Position numbers and translations under genes: made by a program. DNA of 64,000 nucleotides, taken from Dipteris shenzhenensis (Eukaryota; Polypodiophyta; Polypodiopsida; Gleicheniales). Below are positions 1-11,330 of the stretch, piece after piece. Numbering within the stretch: position 1 is the first letter of the stretch; every line of letters begins with the position of its first letter. The stretch lies in assembly GCA_047967505.1 (NCBI GenBank), contig CM106540.1, one strand, 5' to 3'. The notes under the pieces were generated by a model. That model saw only the letters and a list, made by a program, of their open reading frames with translations. It ran no database searches and had not been told where the DNA came from.

Positions 1-127
1 GCAACGACTATAGTTTTATCGTGATAGTCAACCACCTGTTGCGCTAGCGCGCGTTGTGTAAATCTCGTGAATGAACATGTCCGTTTGCGCCTCCTCTACG
101 TGTTCGCAGCCATGGTCTGTTGTAGCA

Positions 128-718
128 TTAATTTGTTCGGAGTTGTTTTCTGCTTGTATGTTTTGCATATGCTATAGCCAGAGTTTGTTTATTTCGACTT
201 TGCTCTCCACGTAAAGCGGGCTGTAGCGACTCTGCCAAAGCACGCATTGTTCTTGTTGGGCGGACCAACCCTACGTTGAAGTTGTGCTTGTATTGAAATT
301 TTCGCTTGATCGCCACCACCACGGAGTCGCTATCGTCAACGAACCAGGGAAGTACTCGTTGGGCTCTATCAATGTTTGCAAACACATTTACGACACTACC
401 GTGTAGCCCTAGTTGCCCTTCAGCGGGGATTCGTATTGACACGAGTCACTCCTCAACTTTGTTGAGACTGCTTGTGTAAAGCGTCTTCTGGGCGAATTGC
501 ATCCTTGCATCGGAGTAAGTGGGGATTTTCAGACACTCGATCTGCCTGCGGCAGCGTGCACACAGCCTTGCTATACCAGTTGTTGTTTGAGTAGGCCAAA
601 GCAGATGCGTCTTCATGAACTCGAGGTTGTCGCTGCTGGCCATCTTGAGCTTACCCTGGAAAGTTAGGCGCAGGCAACAGGTGCACAAGAATGACGGGGT
701 GTTCAAGGCAGCGTGCAC
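128..718 (-). pseudogene. Helitron RepHel N-terminal fragment (DUF6570-like region)
   Basis: One minus-strand frame runs from 718 to 128 with a single TGA at 446-448. The upstream part has a CxxC pair followed by KIPTYS. The downstream part reads VEE-stop-LVSIRIP, then GQLGLHGSVVNV, then LPWFVDDSDSVVVAIKRK and VRPTRTMRAL. This order (paired cysteines, an EERLVS-RIP motif, G-hG-VVNV, LPR/acidic block, RP..v..AL) is what I know from the region preceding the Rep domain in plant Helitron proteins. The stop falls where Arg (CGA) is expected, a CpG transition. No HUH or helicase domain is visible here; the rest may lie left of the window. It is separate from the Helitron at 22.7-26.8 kb. Dead fragment. 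Confidence 0.7.
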
Positions 719-812
719 ATGTAGCCTTGCTGTACCAATTGTTGTTTGAGTAGGTCAAAGCAAATGCGTCTTCATGAACTCGAGGTTGTTGCTGTTGGCC
801 ATCTTGGTTTTT
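551..812. repeat. Tandem direct duplication, period 157 bp
   Basis: The block starting GCAGCGTGCACA at 551 recurs from 708, including the segment that on the minus strand encodes NLEFMKTHLL. The copies differ by scattered substitutions. The duplication sits at the upstream end of the Helitron N-terminal fragment and repeats part of its coding sequence, so at least one unit is non-functional. Confidence 0.75.
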
Positions 813-2660
813 GGCATCTTGGGTTGACTTGCACGTAGACGCTTATCTGATCTTTGGTTGCCACAAGTACTTTGAAAGTGTCCCCAGTAGCTCGATGGAT
901 TGCCTCCAGGCAGGCTCTCAAAAATGGTTCTGATATTGTCGATGCCTGCACCGTCTCTGGTACGGCGCGCTGGGTTATTGGGAGGTCTCATCGTGGGTCC
1001 GCCCTCTCAGGCGTTTGTGGGGGCAATGCTAGTTCATTGGTGTGGGAGTGTTGCAGTTGTTGAGTGCAAATTTCCAAGAGGGCTTCGTAGCCACGGCAAG
1101 GGTAAAATGTTGATACACTTAACAAGAAGTTGGTGTTCGCTGGGTGTTCCGTGCCAAACTCCGTGTTCACCTGTGGATTCATAGACGCGAGTGTGGACGT
1201 AGTGCCCATGCTTGCTTCACTGTTGCCTGCAGGTGGGGGCTTCCAATGTTTGCGTACGTGTGTAACTTGTGCTAGGTGCGGGAGGCCTCCTTTTTTTTGG
1301 GCGTTCAAGTGGTGTGCAACGTCTTATGCTTTTGTGGGTTGGTGCTCTATGTGGCACTTGTGCAGATTCCAATGCAATTGTGCTTACGTGGTTTCAAAGG
1401 ACAAGTGCAGCAAAAAATCGAATGCTTAGTATTTGCAAGCAGGCGCTATCCCAAAGCGGGGCACTGCCTTTATTCCAAAACATGCCAGATGACTATTTAC
1501 AATTGGGTGCCAAGCCCGAACAGAAGGAAATTTTTTTGGTGAGCCCCACGGCCGCTATACATGTGGGGGAAAGCTGGTAAAAAAACCCAAACAAAGCTAG
1601 ATAGCACTGGTGAAGGCGGTGACAAAACTGGAACTGTTCACAGTGAACTCTCTCGATGGCCACTTCTCATACAGCAAGTTTCGAGTTGCGACAATGCTAC
1701 AGTAGTGGTACTCTATGAACGGGTATTGGAATTGCAGGACCTCGTCAACATGGGCTCCTCGAATCTGTATGGTGACTTGAGACCCATCGCGGTGAGTGAC
1801 AAACCCTTTCAGTGACAAAATGTGAAGCAAGCTCTCGGCACTGTCACAGTTCTAGCAAAAAACGCGGCTAGGGTCCTTGCTGACTCAAGGACTGCCGCAA
1901 GAACTGCACTGGTGCTCAACGAGAGGATTGTTGAGGCTGATGAAATGCAGGACGCCGCTTACCTACACCCAGGAGTAGGACAAGTTAGATTTTGGCTAGC
2001 AATGTTCTTTCAAAAGCCCTCGTTAGGTTTTGTACCTTCTTCCCATACCCCAGTTGGGACACCTGGCTAGAGAAACTACGCGAAGAAGGGAGTTCCACTG
2101 GTTGCATTCGGGGATTGTCGCTAAGATGGTGAAGTCAAATATCGCCAGCGCATGGCATGCTCGCATGAAGGAAACATTCTTGGCAACGTACATCACTACC
2201 TCCTCGTCTACAAATTCTTGCACCAAGTGAGCGAGTGTGTGGCGCCTTTCCAAAATAAAAGTGAGCTATTTGGGCAATAGGTTTTAGTTAGCTTGGATGT
2301 GGTTCAAGTAGGTGGGCATGCATGTGCAATTTGAAACGTGGTGGAAAGTTTGGCGCAGTCCTCGGGGTTGGGACCGTTTGCAATAATGATCTGGCCTGTG
2401 GGAGGCCGTCCAAGTCTATCCTTACTTTCACAAAAGCAATCGTACCCATTAAAGAAACAAAAGATGTCTTGCTATTCTCAGTCTCATTGGTGGCCCATAG
2501 TAGGTACACACAGATTGTCTTCTCGGGCACAAAGGAAATCTACTCGTCAAACGGCTCGCCCTTGATTATCATTCACTACTACACACAGATCCTATTGCGA
2601 CGTTTACGTACCGACATTTAGCGCCTGCATGGTGTTAATCGTCGGTATGAAAAGTGGGTT
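813..2660. other. Stretch without recognisable genes
   Basis: Short ORFs occur on both strands but none carries a motif I recognise and they overlap in many frames. GC content is higher than in the following AT-rich block. On the minus strand it lies upstream of the Helitron N-terminal fragment and could hold more of that element's leader, but I see nothing that proves it. Confidence 0.4.
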
Positions 2661-2668
2661 CTGTAAAG

Positions 2669-2785
2669 TGTTGCTATATAACGATGCTTGCCAAAGGTCG
2701 CTATATAGCGACTTTTATAAAGGTCACTATATAGCGACTTTTAAGTGTCGTTATATAGCGACACTGATATACTATTTTATAGCAA
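2669..2785. repeat. Cluster of 16-bp palindromes GTCGCTATATAGCGAC
   Basis: A perfect 16-bp palindrome, GTCGCTATATAGCGAC, lies at 2697-2712. Near copies are at 2723-2738 (GTCACTATATAGCGAC), 2747-2762 (GTCGTTATATAGCGAC) and 2669-2684 (diverged), with a half copy near 2774. Spacing is about 24-28 bp. Each copy can form a short hairpin. No ORF is associated with it. Confidence 0.8.
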
Positions 2786-2958
2786 CGTTTTCCAAAGAGG
2801 GTTTTTTTTCCATATAGGCCTTAAAAGTTAGTTTTTTCCAATGACAAATTTTGTTAATTTTCATACATGTTTGATCTCATAGAGAATAAAAATATAAGAG
2901 CATGTACATCAAGCCTTTGAAGCTCATATATTCATGTCTAAGTTTGAGATGAAAAAAA

Positions 2959-4243
2959 TCAATTAAGAGCATTTACATCAACTGTTTCATCTTGAGCCAA
3001 GTCTAAGGCACCAAACAAGTCTATCTCCAACTCTATACCGAGTTGATCTCCTATATCATCATCATACTCTAGCATCGTACGTTCATCTAAAAGTATTTGA
3101 TCATCTTCTTCAATAAAGTGTGGTGATTCTTGATGATCGCTGTCTTCTTCCTCAATATCGTGATCTCCATCTTCCTCCCATGTGATGTCATTATGCGCAT
3201 CTTCCTCTTGGCTCATATGGTGATCTACATCTTCTTCGCTAGATTCATCAATTGGATCCAGCATTGGTAGTGGCAACTCCATATCCACATCTCTATCTTC
3301 AAAAATTTTCTTACTTCGTGGTGCAACTTGGATCACGTACCACCATCTTGGATCAAAACGATCCGAATGAAAAACCACCTATATTGAAGATGGGTGCCAA
3401 ATGTCGTCAATTATATATATGAAATTATGCTCAAGTACATGTATCAACGGATCTTTAAAAACGAAAGCTTCGATTAATTAAATCATTAGTATGCACCTGC
3501 TCATAGTGCTCGCGAAGAACAAAAGTATCACTTTCATCGGTCCAATGTTTGGTGGAGTCTATTGCAAAGAAACCGCTACTATCTTTTCTCACTGTCGCAT
3601 AGGGACCGTTGTAAATAGTTCTAAACCATTTTACATCAAGAATAAAAATACTATATCGTCTGAAATCAACTTCATAGATGTCGCGTACGGTTCCATAATA
3701 ATCCAACTGTGAGGAGAGAAGATTGGTATCCGAAGCACTTGCTCAACTATCTTGTGTGAAGTTAGCCATGACTCCACAATCATACGTGACTCTCTTTGAA
3801 TCGATGCATTCCATGTGAAAATGTCATCCATATGACCATAATGCACTGTACTTTTTATACTGTAAAAGAACATGATTAAAACAATGAAGATGCATCTATT
3901 TTATAGAGTATATTGCCACAAATAATTACTTAATTACATCAAGAGGTAAGAAACTTACATGCACTATACATCCAGATGATAACTCTCGCTCGCGCTCGTT
4001 TATTGTCTCTCCATCGCGTTCGGCTTTACGTAGAGCCAGTTGTAGCCAATCAAGTGACATGTGAGTAGGGAGAAGAGCCAGATCCCATGGATATGGTTGC
4101 GATCGCCTGTACATTACTCTAAATCTCGTCCTTGCATTTATTATTTCTGCTTTGGCCACTTCATATCTCTCAATCCACTTTTGCATCTCAGGGCTATTGA
4201 GGATACAAAACTTATTGAATTTCTCCATTTGCTCTTCGCTCAT
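2959..4243 (-). pseudogene. CACTA (En/Spm) TNP2-type transposase C-terminus with DUF4216
   Basis: Minus-strand segments read in order: 4243-3926 (FNKFCILNSPEMQKWIERYE, resembling the N-E-V block between DUF4218 and DUF4216 of TNP2 proteins), 3873-3715, 3706-3498 (DYYGTVRDIYEVDF, then DVKWF, SSGFFAID, FVLREHYEQ) and 3378-2959 (VVFHSDRFDPRWWYVIQVAPR, then a strongly acidic tail). YYG..eIiElD...KW...FvLA..a.QVFY..D...RW.VV...PR is the DUF4216 pattern. An intron fits at 3497-3379: donor CAG|GTGCAT, acceptor ATATAG|GTGG, joining YEQ to VVFH in frame. A second acceptor, CTCACAG, precedes LDYYG, and a GTAAGT donor follows CIVH. The catalytic Transposase_21 part and the terminal CACTA repeats are not seen. 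Frames do not all join, so it is probably dead. Confidence 0.75.
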
Positions 4244-4365
4244 CTTTCTTTCAATCCCTTTTCCTTGGGGAATGTTGCCAACGATGCAATCATCATCCTT
4301 GTTATGCTAAGCTTGCGGCATATCGAGATCCGTGGATGCAAGAAACTCTGTGATACCCCCTAAGT

Positions 4366-4985
4366 CTGGCACTCGAGTGTCTCTCTTTGAGAGTTGTGTG
4401 TTTGTCTGACTTACCTGTTTAATATATATGCATGTTTACATACGTTGGATCTCAGTCTCTGGCACTCATCTCTCTTTGAGAGTTGTGCGTTGTACTCTAA
4501 AATGTATGTTTGTATTTATAATATGTTTGCATGTTTAGATTGGATTTACTCTTAGTATCTTGAGAGTTATGTGATGCAGTCTGAAATGTATGTTCCAACT
4601 GCATAATATGTTTGCATGGTTTGCATCTTGGTCTAGCACTCATCTCTCTAATGATAGTTGTGTGATGTAGTCTGAATCTTATGTTTAGATATTGTTTTTA
4701 TCTTAGTCTGGCAATCATCTCTCTAATGAGAGTTGTGTGATGCACTTAGGGTTTGCTTCCATTAAGCCGGCACTCATCTCTCTATTGGGAGTTGTATAAT
4801 GTAGCTTGTGTCTGCACAAATGTGTAGTCTAGCACTCATCTCTCTCTTTAGAGTTGTGTGATGCAGTCTAAGTTTAGGGTTATTTGCATAAGCATTTAGC
4901 CTAACACTCAGAGATGCATGATGCAATACAAACATCCAGTGTAGCACTTGACTCCCTCAATAGTAGTTGTGCATTGTATTATGAG
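4366..4985. repeat. Degenerate tandem repeat, about 8 units of 60-90 bp, each with a CTCTC...GAGAG hairpin
   Basis: The core CACTCATCTCTCT-n-GAGAGTTGTGTGATG recurs near 4370, 4460, 4555, 4635, 4705, 4765, 4830, 4905 and 4940, with spacers rich in TATGTTT. Most units contain CTCTC and GAGAG arms separated by 3-4 bases, which would fold into small stem-loops. Units are clearly related but have diverged. Confidence 0.75.
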
Positions 4986-5828
4986 TTTAGTGTTTGTTGC
5001 TTGTGTTTCAATTGTTGGCATTAAATTTGATTCTGAATTCTATGTTGTAGCTTGCATTCATATTAGATGGATCACACTGGTGATAAGAGAAATATTGATC
5101 ACCCTGATCTTAGTAAAACCCACAAGAAGGTCCTTAAGACCAAGAACATCAAATTCTTTGGCATCAATTCCACTTGTTCATCCATGGCCTTGTCCACCAT
5201 GTATTGGTCTCCAAATTCTACATCTAGAAACCTTTCATGCAAGGCTCTTACTCCACGCTCTACCATGGAGGTCATGAGATCACACACATTGCTTTTGCCA
5301 TTATTGAAAGCGATCTCGATGATGTCCTGATTGACAGGATCCACCATAGGCCATCCTTCCACATCTAGTACAACCCTTCCTTCCATGTCCACCACAACCC
5401 TTCCTTCCATGTCCACCTTTCCATCCTAATTTTCATGCTTCATGCACTCCAATTTTTCTCACATGCACCAAATGATGCAACAACAGAGATTACACATGTG
5501 GCAACATGTTGCAACTCTAACGTCTCTCTACCATATTCCTTCCACCAAGTAGGTTTAATGATGGTCTTTATGGAATGAAGATGCAAAGGATCTCCAAATT
5601 AACCATCATCTTTTGTGTATTTTGATCTTTGCTTGTAGGCTAATTTACCTCATTCTCCTAAGAGCAACTTTCTACAAACATCTCAAAAATTATTTATGAC
5701 TTGGCTCTACACCTTCTTTTATTCTTTCAACATTCCTCCAAAATGGAGCTAACTTACAAGGTGTGCACATTTGTTGCTAGGTAGTGTGTATTGTCTCTTT
5801 TTCTCTAGCCAGTTTGCCCAGCATTTGT
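4986..5828. other. No recognised gene; short minus-strand ORF with an internal duplication
   Basis: A 105-codon minus-strand ORF (5099-5416) starts with a small duplication (DMEGRVV twice) and otherwise shows no motif known to me. It lies between a tandem repeat and a BED fragment. I cannot assign a function. Confidence 0.3.
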
Positions 5829-6089
5829 CTACAACAATCTCAAGTAAAGCCTCTCGTACCTCCAACAATTTGGTGAGCACAAGAAAAGATGTGGCAAATC
5901 AAGTACATCAGATGGAGGACATGTACAAGCTTTAACATCCGTGGTGATCCCTAAGAAATGTTGCTTGATGAGAGTAGAGCTACCAGTAAACTTATGCCCA
6001 TAAGATTTACATTGTAAGTACGAGATTGAGGAACACACTTTTGTACAGTATGACCATATTTTACCGCATACCATACTTAAGTGTAACAA
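5829..6089 (-). pseudogene. BED-type zinc finger remnant of a hAT-like transposase
   Basis: The frame reads LQCKSYGHKFTGSSTLIKQHFLG, followed by VKACTCPPSDVL. BED fingers of plant hAT-related proteins have C..C...(F/Y)(T/S)GS.tr.k.HL.G.....C...P.dV. Here the second zinc cysteine is Tyr (CKSY), so the finger is damaged. No dimerisation or catalytic hAT region follows in the AT-rich DNA downstream on this strand. Confidence 0.65.
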
Positions 6090-6179
6090 ACAAAAACATA
6101 AGTAAAAATCATAAGTTTCAAAGATAATAAAAATTATTATACTTTAATTCATTAACACAAATCATACATATTTAAATGC

Positions 6180-6850
6180 ACATGTAAGAATGCAATTCGA
6201 TAAAAGATTGTACAACCAATTTAAGAATTATAAGTATTCTTTCAAGAGAGCATAAGAATGCAAATAATCACACATACATTCAAAGTATACTATCAAAAGA
6301 ATATTAAAAATACACTCAAAGTATATTAAATGTTTTAAGCATATATCCATTCATTCACATAATATGGAAATAATAGAGAATATTCATTCAAAAGTAAGTG
6401 TAAGAATGTTATTACTTCAAATATTTGTATTCCTTCACATACTTTTGGAAGAATAGAGAATATTCATTCAAAAATAAGTGTAAGAATATTATTACTTGAA
6501 AGTTCATCCACATACAATTAAAAGTATACATATTTATTCTTTCAATTGTAATTGTAAGAATACTAATTAGGATTGCAAATAGTTACGCATTCATTCACAT
6601 ACTATCGAAAGAATTAAAAATATTCATTCAAAATTAAGTGCAAGAATGCGACATAAGTGCAAGAAATCTAATTTTATAAAGATATAATATTCACAAAATA
6701 TAAAATACTCTCGACAATAAGTGTAAGAATGTAAGTTATGATTATCTACATTTTAAAGTTTTCCCATATTTCATAAGGTTGCAAAACATTCATTCACATA
6801 GCATTGAAAGAATAATGTTTTCTCTCAATACTAAGTGTAAGAATGTAAAA
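6180..6850. repeat. AT-rich degenerate tandem array with AAGTGTAAGAATG / CATTCACATA motifs
   Basis: The phrases 'attcattcaaaa', 'taagtgtaagaatgt' and 'attcattcacata' alternate through the segment in about seven or eight loosely spaced units. AAGAAT and ATTCTT/CATTC are partly complementary. No coding potential is seen. Confidence 0.6.
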
Positions 6851-7680
6851 TTCACATAAATAAACTAATAGAGATTTTAAGAACTAAAAAAAATAAAATC
6901 CTAAGAAGTCTGTCAAACCATTAAAAACATGATTTCTTGCTAGAGCAACCTAAAAGGCCTTCCTTCCTTTCTTTCCTTTTTTTGATCTCTTTTGCTTGGC
7001 TAGAGAACCGAGCGTGAGATAAACATATGAGGGTCATTGGCTAGATTATATAACCTAAACTATTTGCACTAATAAGTTATTCATACGAATAAACTTTACT
7101 CATGTGAATATACATGGATGACATGGTGAATCACCCAAAAAACTTGACATGGCAATGATTTTAGCTTAAAATTTTTCCCTTACGTATTGTTCGTCCCAAA
7201 TTTCCAAAATTTTTGAAGCATGAATTTGAATCTTTCTATGTAGATGCAAACACCAATATATTGTACATATAACTTCATAGATATGCCTTGTAATAAGCAT
7301 GTAATAGGAAATCTTCCCACTCTTCATAAATCAATATTTCTACTATGCCCATTAATTATAAATACGAATAGAAAATTGAGGAAATTTAAATGGACGATGA
7401 TGCCTAAAGGATGAAACATATCTCCTTGAATAGGTTCAGATGAAGATTCATATAGCAACAAGCATAACATAAGCAAGTTGGCTTATAAACTAGCCAAGTG
7501 CAAGATTATATGCTAAAAGCTCTCTAAAGAGTATAAAGATGTTGAAGATCGCAAAGAAAATTTCAAGGAACCTCTTTCCCCTAAAACGATTCCATCAAAT
7601 AAAATAGAAAGAGTATCTATTAGATCCTATGCCAAGGGATAGGAACTCCACAAAGTATAGCTAGCAAATAGTGATGATCT
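6851..7680. other. AT-rich stretch, nothing recognised
   Basis: No ORF above background, no clear repeat and no RNA gene pattern is visible here. Confidence 0.4.
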
Positions 7681-7682
7681 TT

Positions 7683-7815
7683 GCCAAAAATGTATAGTCT
7701 TGAAGAATGTAAATTTTGATCATATTTAGGCAATAAGTGATGAAATTGTGCCAAAAATGTATACTCTTGAAGCATGCCTATTTTGATCATATTTAAGGAA
7801 TGGCCATGGGTGAAG
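7683..7815. repeat. Two-copy tandem duplication, period about 67 bp
   Basis: The block GCCAAAAATGTATA-(G/C)-TCTTGAAG followed by TTTTGATCATATTTA occurs twice in direct succession with several substitutions between copies. It overlaps a meaningless minus-strand ORF. Confidence 0.7.
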
Positions 7816-7923
7816 TGCAAGTCATTCAACTGTATGAATAATGTTGATCCATAGGCCTCCTATATTCATGTGTAAAACACATATTTATTTATTTATAATA
7901 ATAATATTATTTAAATAATTTAC

Positions 7924-8145
7924 TTATGTAGGCATAGCATCTTGCGGCATTTTTTGCACTTGCACAGGGCATTGTGAAGCCATATGCCCAATTTTTTTGC
8001 AATTAAAACAAGCTTCGGCAACAAATAAGCCCCACTTGAGCTTGTAAAATGCACTTCCCATTTCAACATTATTCATAGTGGCAGAATAGAATTTCAGTGT
8101 GGGATTATCAAAAGTAACATAAGAATATTGAAAATTTGGACGCGT
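7924..8145 (-). pseudogene. CCHC zinc-knuckle fragment (gag or LINE ORF1-like)
   Basis: A minus-strand frame of about 73 codons ends with TAA at 7924-7926. It contains ACFNCKKIGHMASQCP, a complete C-x2-C-x4-H-x4-C zinc knuckle, about 14 codons before the stop. The preceding residues (FDNPTLKFYSATMNNVEMGS, then AFYKLKWGLFVAE) resemble the beta-rich segment before the knuckle in plant LINE ORF1/DUF4283 proteins, but that assignment is tentative. There is no convincing start codon, so it is a remnant or one exon of a larger gene. It is not from the copia family next door, whose knuckle has lost its last cysteine. Confidence 0.5.
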
Positions 8146-8777
8146 TTATACTTTGGTACATATTCATTATTTTTCTTTTTAATAACAAGATATTATTTTA
8201 TTACATATTATTTTTAGTACTTACAAATATTTTATCATTATTTGGTTTTATTCTTTCATATTTTTTATATCAATTCCTCTTTTTCATAACTATGAAAAAT
8301 TTTTAAAGGAAAATTATCATTCTTATCTTTTTTAAGAATTTTAAAATAATTTGTTTTGTTTGATTTATATATTTTATATCAATAATATTATTTTTATACT
8401 TTTCTAAGAGGTAAAGTAAGTACAAGGAAAAGTGTTAATCATTTATGAAATTTGAATAATGTCGATTGGGCATCTATATCACGTACAAGAATTTTGCTAT
8501 GCTTCTTGCATCTACTTTTCTTATTTCTTTCACTTTTTTCCACTTTTGCTAGAGCAATTTTTGGCTAGAATAATGTATCAAGCATGGGTTCAAATGAGAT
8601 GTATATCTCACAAAACCTAAATTACTCATTTTTCAAATGGGTTCTATGCCACTACTACTGTTAGGGATTGAAATCTTTGTGCTAAGGCTTACGTTAATAG
8701 CCCTGTGACATGCATCACATATTTTCACATGCTCATAGGCATTTTTCCATAGGGTTGGCCACTAGGATCCTTCCAAA
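8146..8777. other. AT-rich spacer upstream of copia copy 1
   Basis: Very A/T-rich DNA with no ORF or repeat that I can support. The 5 bp before the LTR are CCAAA; because the 3' end of the element is missing, target duplication cannot be tested. Confidence 0.4.
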
Positions 8778-8924
8778 TGTTGGGGTAAAGGGCAGTGTGC
8801 CCACACACTTGTACAGGGCATGTATATACTCATATATATATGATAGAAGAATAAGCTGGAGTAGTTTTTGCTCCACCACTTTTGGTGTCTCCTTATCCCT
8901 TTTTGTGTGCTCTCCTCTCCCACA
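8778..8924 (+). mobile_element. 5' LTR (147 bp) of copia copy 1
   Basis: It begins TGTTGGGGTAAAG and ends CCTCTCCCACA (TG...CA). Its 147-bp length is the same as both LTRs of the complete element at 52350-57958, to which it is clearly similar in the opposite orientation. An A and then the primer-binding site follow at once. The internal ATACTCATATATATATGATAG sequence is shared by all three LTRs. Confidence 0.92.
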
Positions 8925-8925
8925 A

Positions 8926-8940
8926 TTGGTATCAGAGCAA
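8926..8940 (+). other. Primer-binding site of copia copy 1
   Basis: TTGGTATCAGAGCAA sits 1 bp after the LTR. TGGTATCAGAGC is the complement of the 3' end of plant initiator Met-tRNA, the usual primer of Ty1/copia elements. Confidence 0.9.
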
Positions 8941-11072
8941 TTCTAGCTCTCGTACTTGTGTTAGATTTTTCTATTGTGGAAAGTATGGCCACATGAAAAA
9001 GTACTACTGGAAATGGCTGAGAAAATGCAAGAAGAAGAGCAAGGTTAAGAATGACAAGAAGAAGGAGAAGAAGCATGTTGACCTTCAAGGCGTGGATGCC
9101 AGGGTTTCCACTAACAGTAGCAGTGATGAAGGCATTCTTTTGTCTATGTCTGACACCTCCTTCTTAGCCACTGATGTACCCATTCTTAGTGATTGGATGT
9201 TAGATCCATGTGCTTCATGTCATATGACCCCTCATAGGTCATGGTTCTCACTGCATATTAGGAATGCATTGTGGAGAGTAGTTTGATGGGCATTGATCAT
9301 TCTATGGATGTCTATGGTTATGGGGATATCCACCTTGTTATGCCTAGTGGCTCTATTCTTATTCTGCAGAGGATTAGACATATACGAGGATTTGCTATGA
9401 GCAAGATCAGTATTGGACAATTGGTTGAGGCAGGTTATCGTGTGTCTTTGGGTGATCATACATGGAAGATTGCTAAAGGCAATCTAGTTATGGCTAGGGG
9501 ATCACGGGTTGGATTCTCTTATGCATTGCATGTATCAGGTGTCCAGGATCGGATGCTTATGATTAGTAAGCAGCCATCAGTTAGTTTATGGTATGCCAGA
9601 CTTGGACATATGTTTGCTGCAAGTATGGAAGCCCTTACAACATTGAGATACATTCCTATTATGGATGTCTCTTAGATTTTATGTCATGATTGTCATGATG
9701 GTCAATAGTCAGGATCCTCTTTTGTGAGGAAGACAGTTAGTGAGAGGTATGTTGAGCCATTGCAGTTGGTTCATAGTGCAGTTTGTGGGCCTAAGCCTAC
9801 CGTTTCACTGGGTGGCACCTCTTACTTTGTGACATTTATTGATGCTGCTACAAAGTACATATGGGTATATCCAATTTGTCAAAAGCATGATGTATATGAT
9901 ACATTTCAGCACTTCTTGGGTAATGCTGAAAATTAGTCAGGAAAGAAGCCATTGAGCTAGATGTTGATGGTGATCCAGAGTTTACCTCTCCTAAATTTCA
10001 GTATCTATGTGATACACTTGGTATCAGGAGGGTGTTGACCACTCCTCATCTTTCTGCTTATGATGCCTTGGCAGAAGGCATAAATCAGATGCTATTAGAT
10101 AGGATTGGTAGCATGCTACGATATGCAAGTCTTACCGAATGCTATTGGGCTAAGGCATGTAACACAGCTGCATACTTGCTTAACAAGTCACCCAGGAGAT
10201 CTCTGGATGGTAGAGTGCCATTTGACTTCTTGACAAGCAGGGCACCATGTTATGAGCATTTATGTGTGTTTAGCTACGAGGCTTATGCTCATGGTTCTCG
10301 ATCGAGGAGGTGTATCTTCCTTGGATACAGTGAGTTCAGTAGGGACTAAAGCTTATGGGATTCTTCAGCTACAGAGCTAATATGCAGCCATAATGTCTAT
10401 TTTAGAGAGGATGCTATGTTTAGACAGCACAGGACTGTGGATAGCAAGAGAGTGGTGTTCCAGGAGGGCGTAAGTGCACTAATACCTCCAAATTCTTTGC
10501 AAGGGCAGCCCATATTCCTCGGAGTGGGAGGTTTTTCCCATGGTGAGCAGGTTATAAAGTTGGGACAGCCACGATTACTTCTTGATTTTGGTCAAAGACG
10601 GTCAGATGTCTCAAGTATTCCACATCTTTATACTCCTATGGAGATTGTTAATGCATTTCCTATGGACAGTTACAGTTTGCTCCCAGGATGCAGAGTGCCT
10701 CTTGTAGATGAGGATGAGGCTATGCATGGTGAGGAGGATACCTTGGCTAATGATGCCTGGTATGATCCATTGGCTGGTTATGCCAAGACAAATGTGGTTT
10801 CTGTAGTTATTGAATCAAGTCATATTGCGCATGGGTAGGAATCATTGATATGTTTGCTTTGTAAGTGCCTCCATGGCCAGAAGCAATCCCCTCGAGCTTG
10901 GCTTCATAGGTTTGATACCGTTATGAGAGCTCAGAATGTGATGCGCAATGAGACAGGTTATGGTCTCAATAATCAGGAGGTTGCTATCCTTCTGAGGTTA
11001 CTTGCCATATGGTCCTTTATGGACAGGGATGCTTTGCATTGGGAGTTGCATGGTCTTGATGATGTTTGTCTT
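8941..11072 (+). pseudogene. Ty1/copia gag-pol pseudogene, copy 1 (truncated, non-autonomous family)
   Basis: Order of domains: gag zinc knuckle (FFYCGKYGHMKKYY, first and last Cys lost), basic linker, protease-like DWMLDPCASCHMTP (DSG expected, DPC present), GAG-pre-integrase (WYARLGHM, expected WH.RLGH), integrase core with HSAVCGP (first catalytic Asp replaced by Ala at 9778-9780), then AEGINQ, and a tail going straight to CLHGQKQSPRAWLHRF with no YVDD core. The frame 9271-9936 is open except for TAGs at 9673, 9706 and 9934; another TAG is at 10836 and a TAA at 10347. The gag N-terminus is missing: the primer site runs directly into the knuckle region. Similarity to copy 2 stops at about 11072, so the 3' end and LTR are lost. 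Catalytically dead. Confidence 0.88.
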
Positions 11073-11212
11073 CCGATATATATGTTTGAGCATCAAGGCC
11101 CGGGACTCAAAGAAACACAAAATATATATGCTTGCATAACAAGTATGATTTCCTAATCGTTGCTCTTCTTGGAAGTCTGGACATTTGCAACATGGTGTCT
11201 CATACATACATG

Positions 11213-11218
<6 letters not shown>

Positions 11219-11247
<29 letters not shown>
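11219..11247. repeat. (GA)n microsatellite
   Basis: About 14 GA units, just beyond the truncation point of copia copy 1. Confidence 0.95.
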
Positions 11248-11249
<2 letters not shown>

Positions 11250-11330
11250 CTCATTACAATGATGTGCAAAAGAACACAATGATACAAAAGGAGTTCTTAA
11301 AGCCTCCAAAGCTATATATAAATCGATCCA

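Noticed and set aside
5099-5416. 105-codon minus-strand ORF as a real gene
   Set aside because: No recognised domain, a local duplication at its start and no splice or promoter context; kept only as unexplained sequence.
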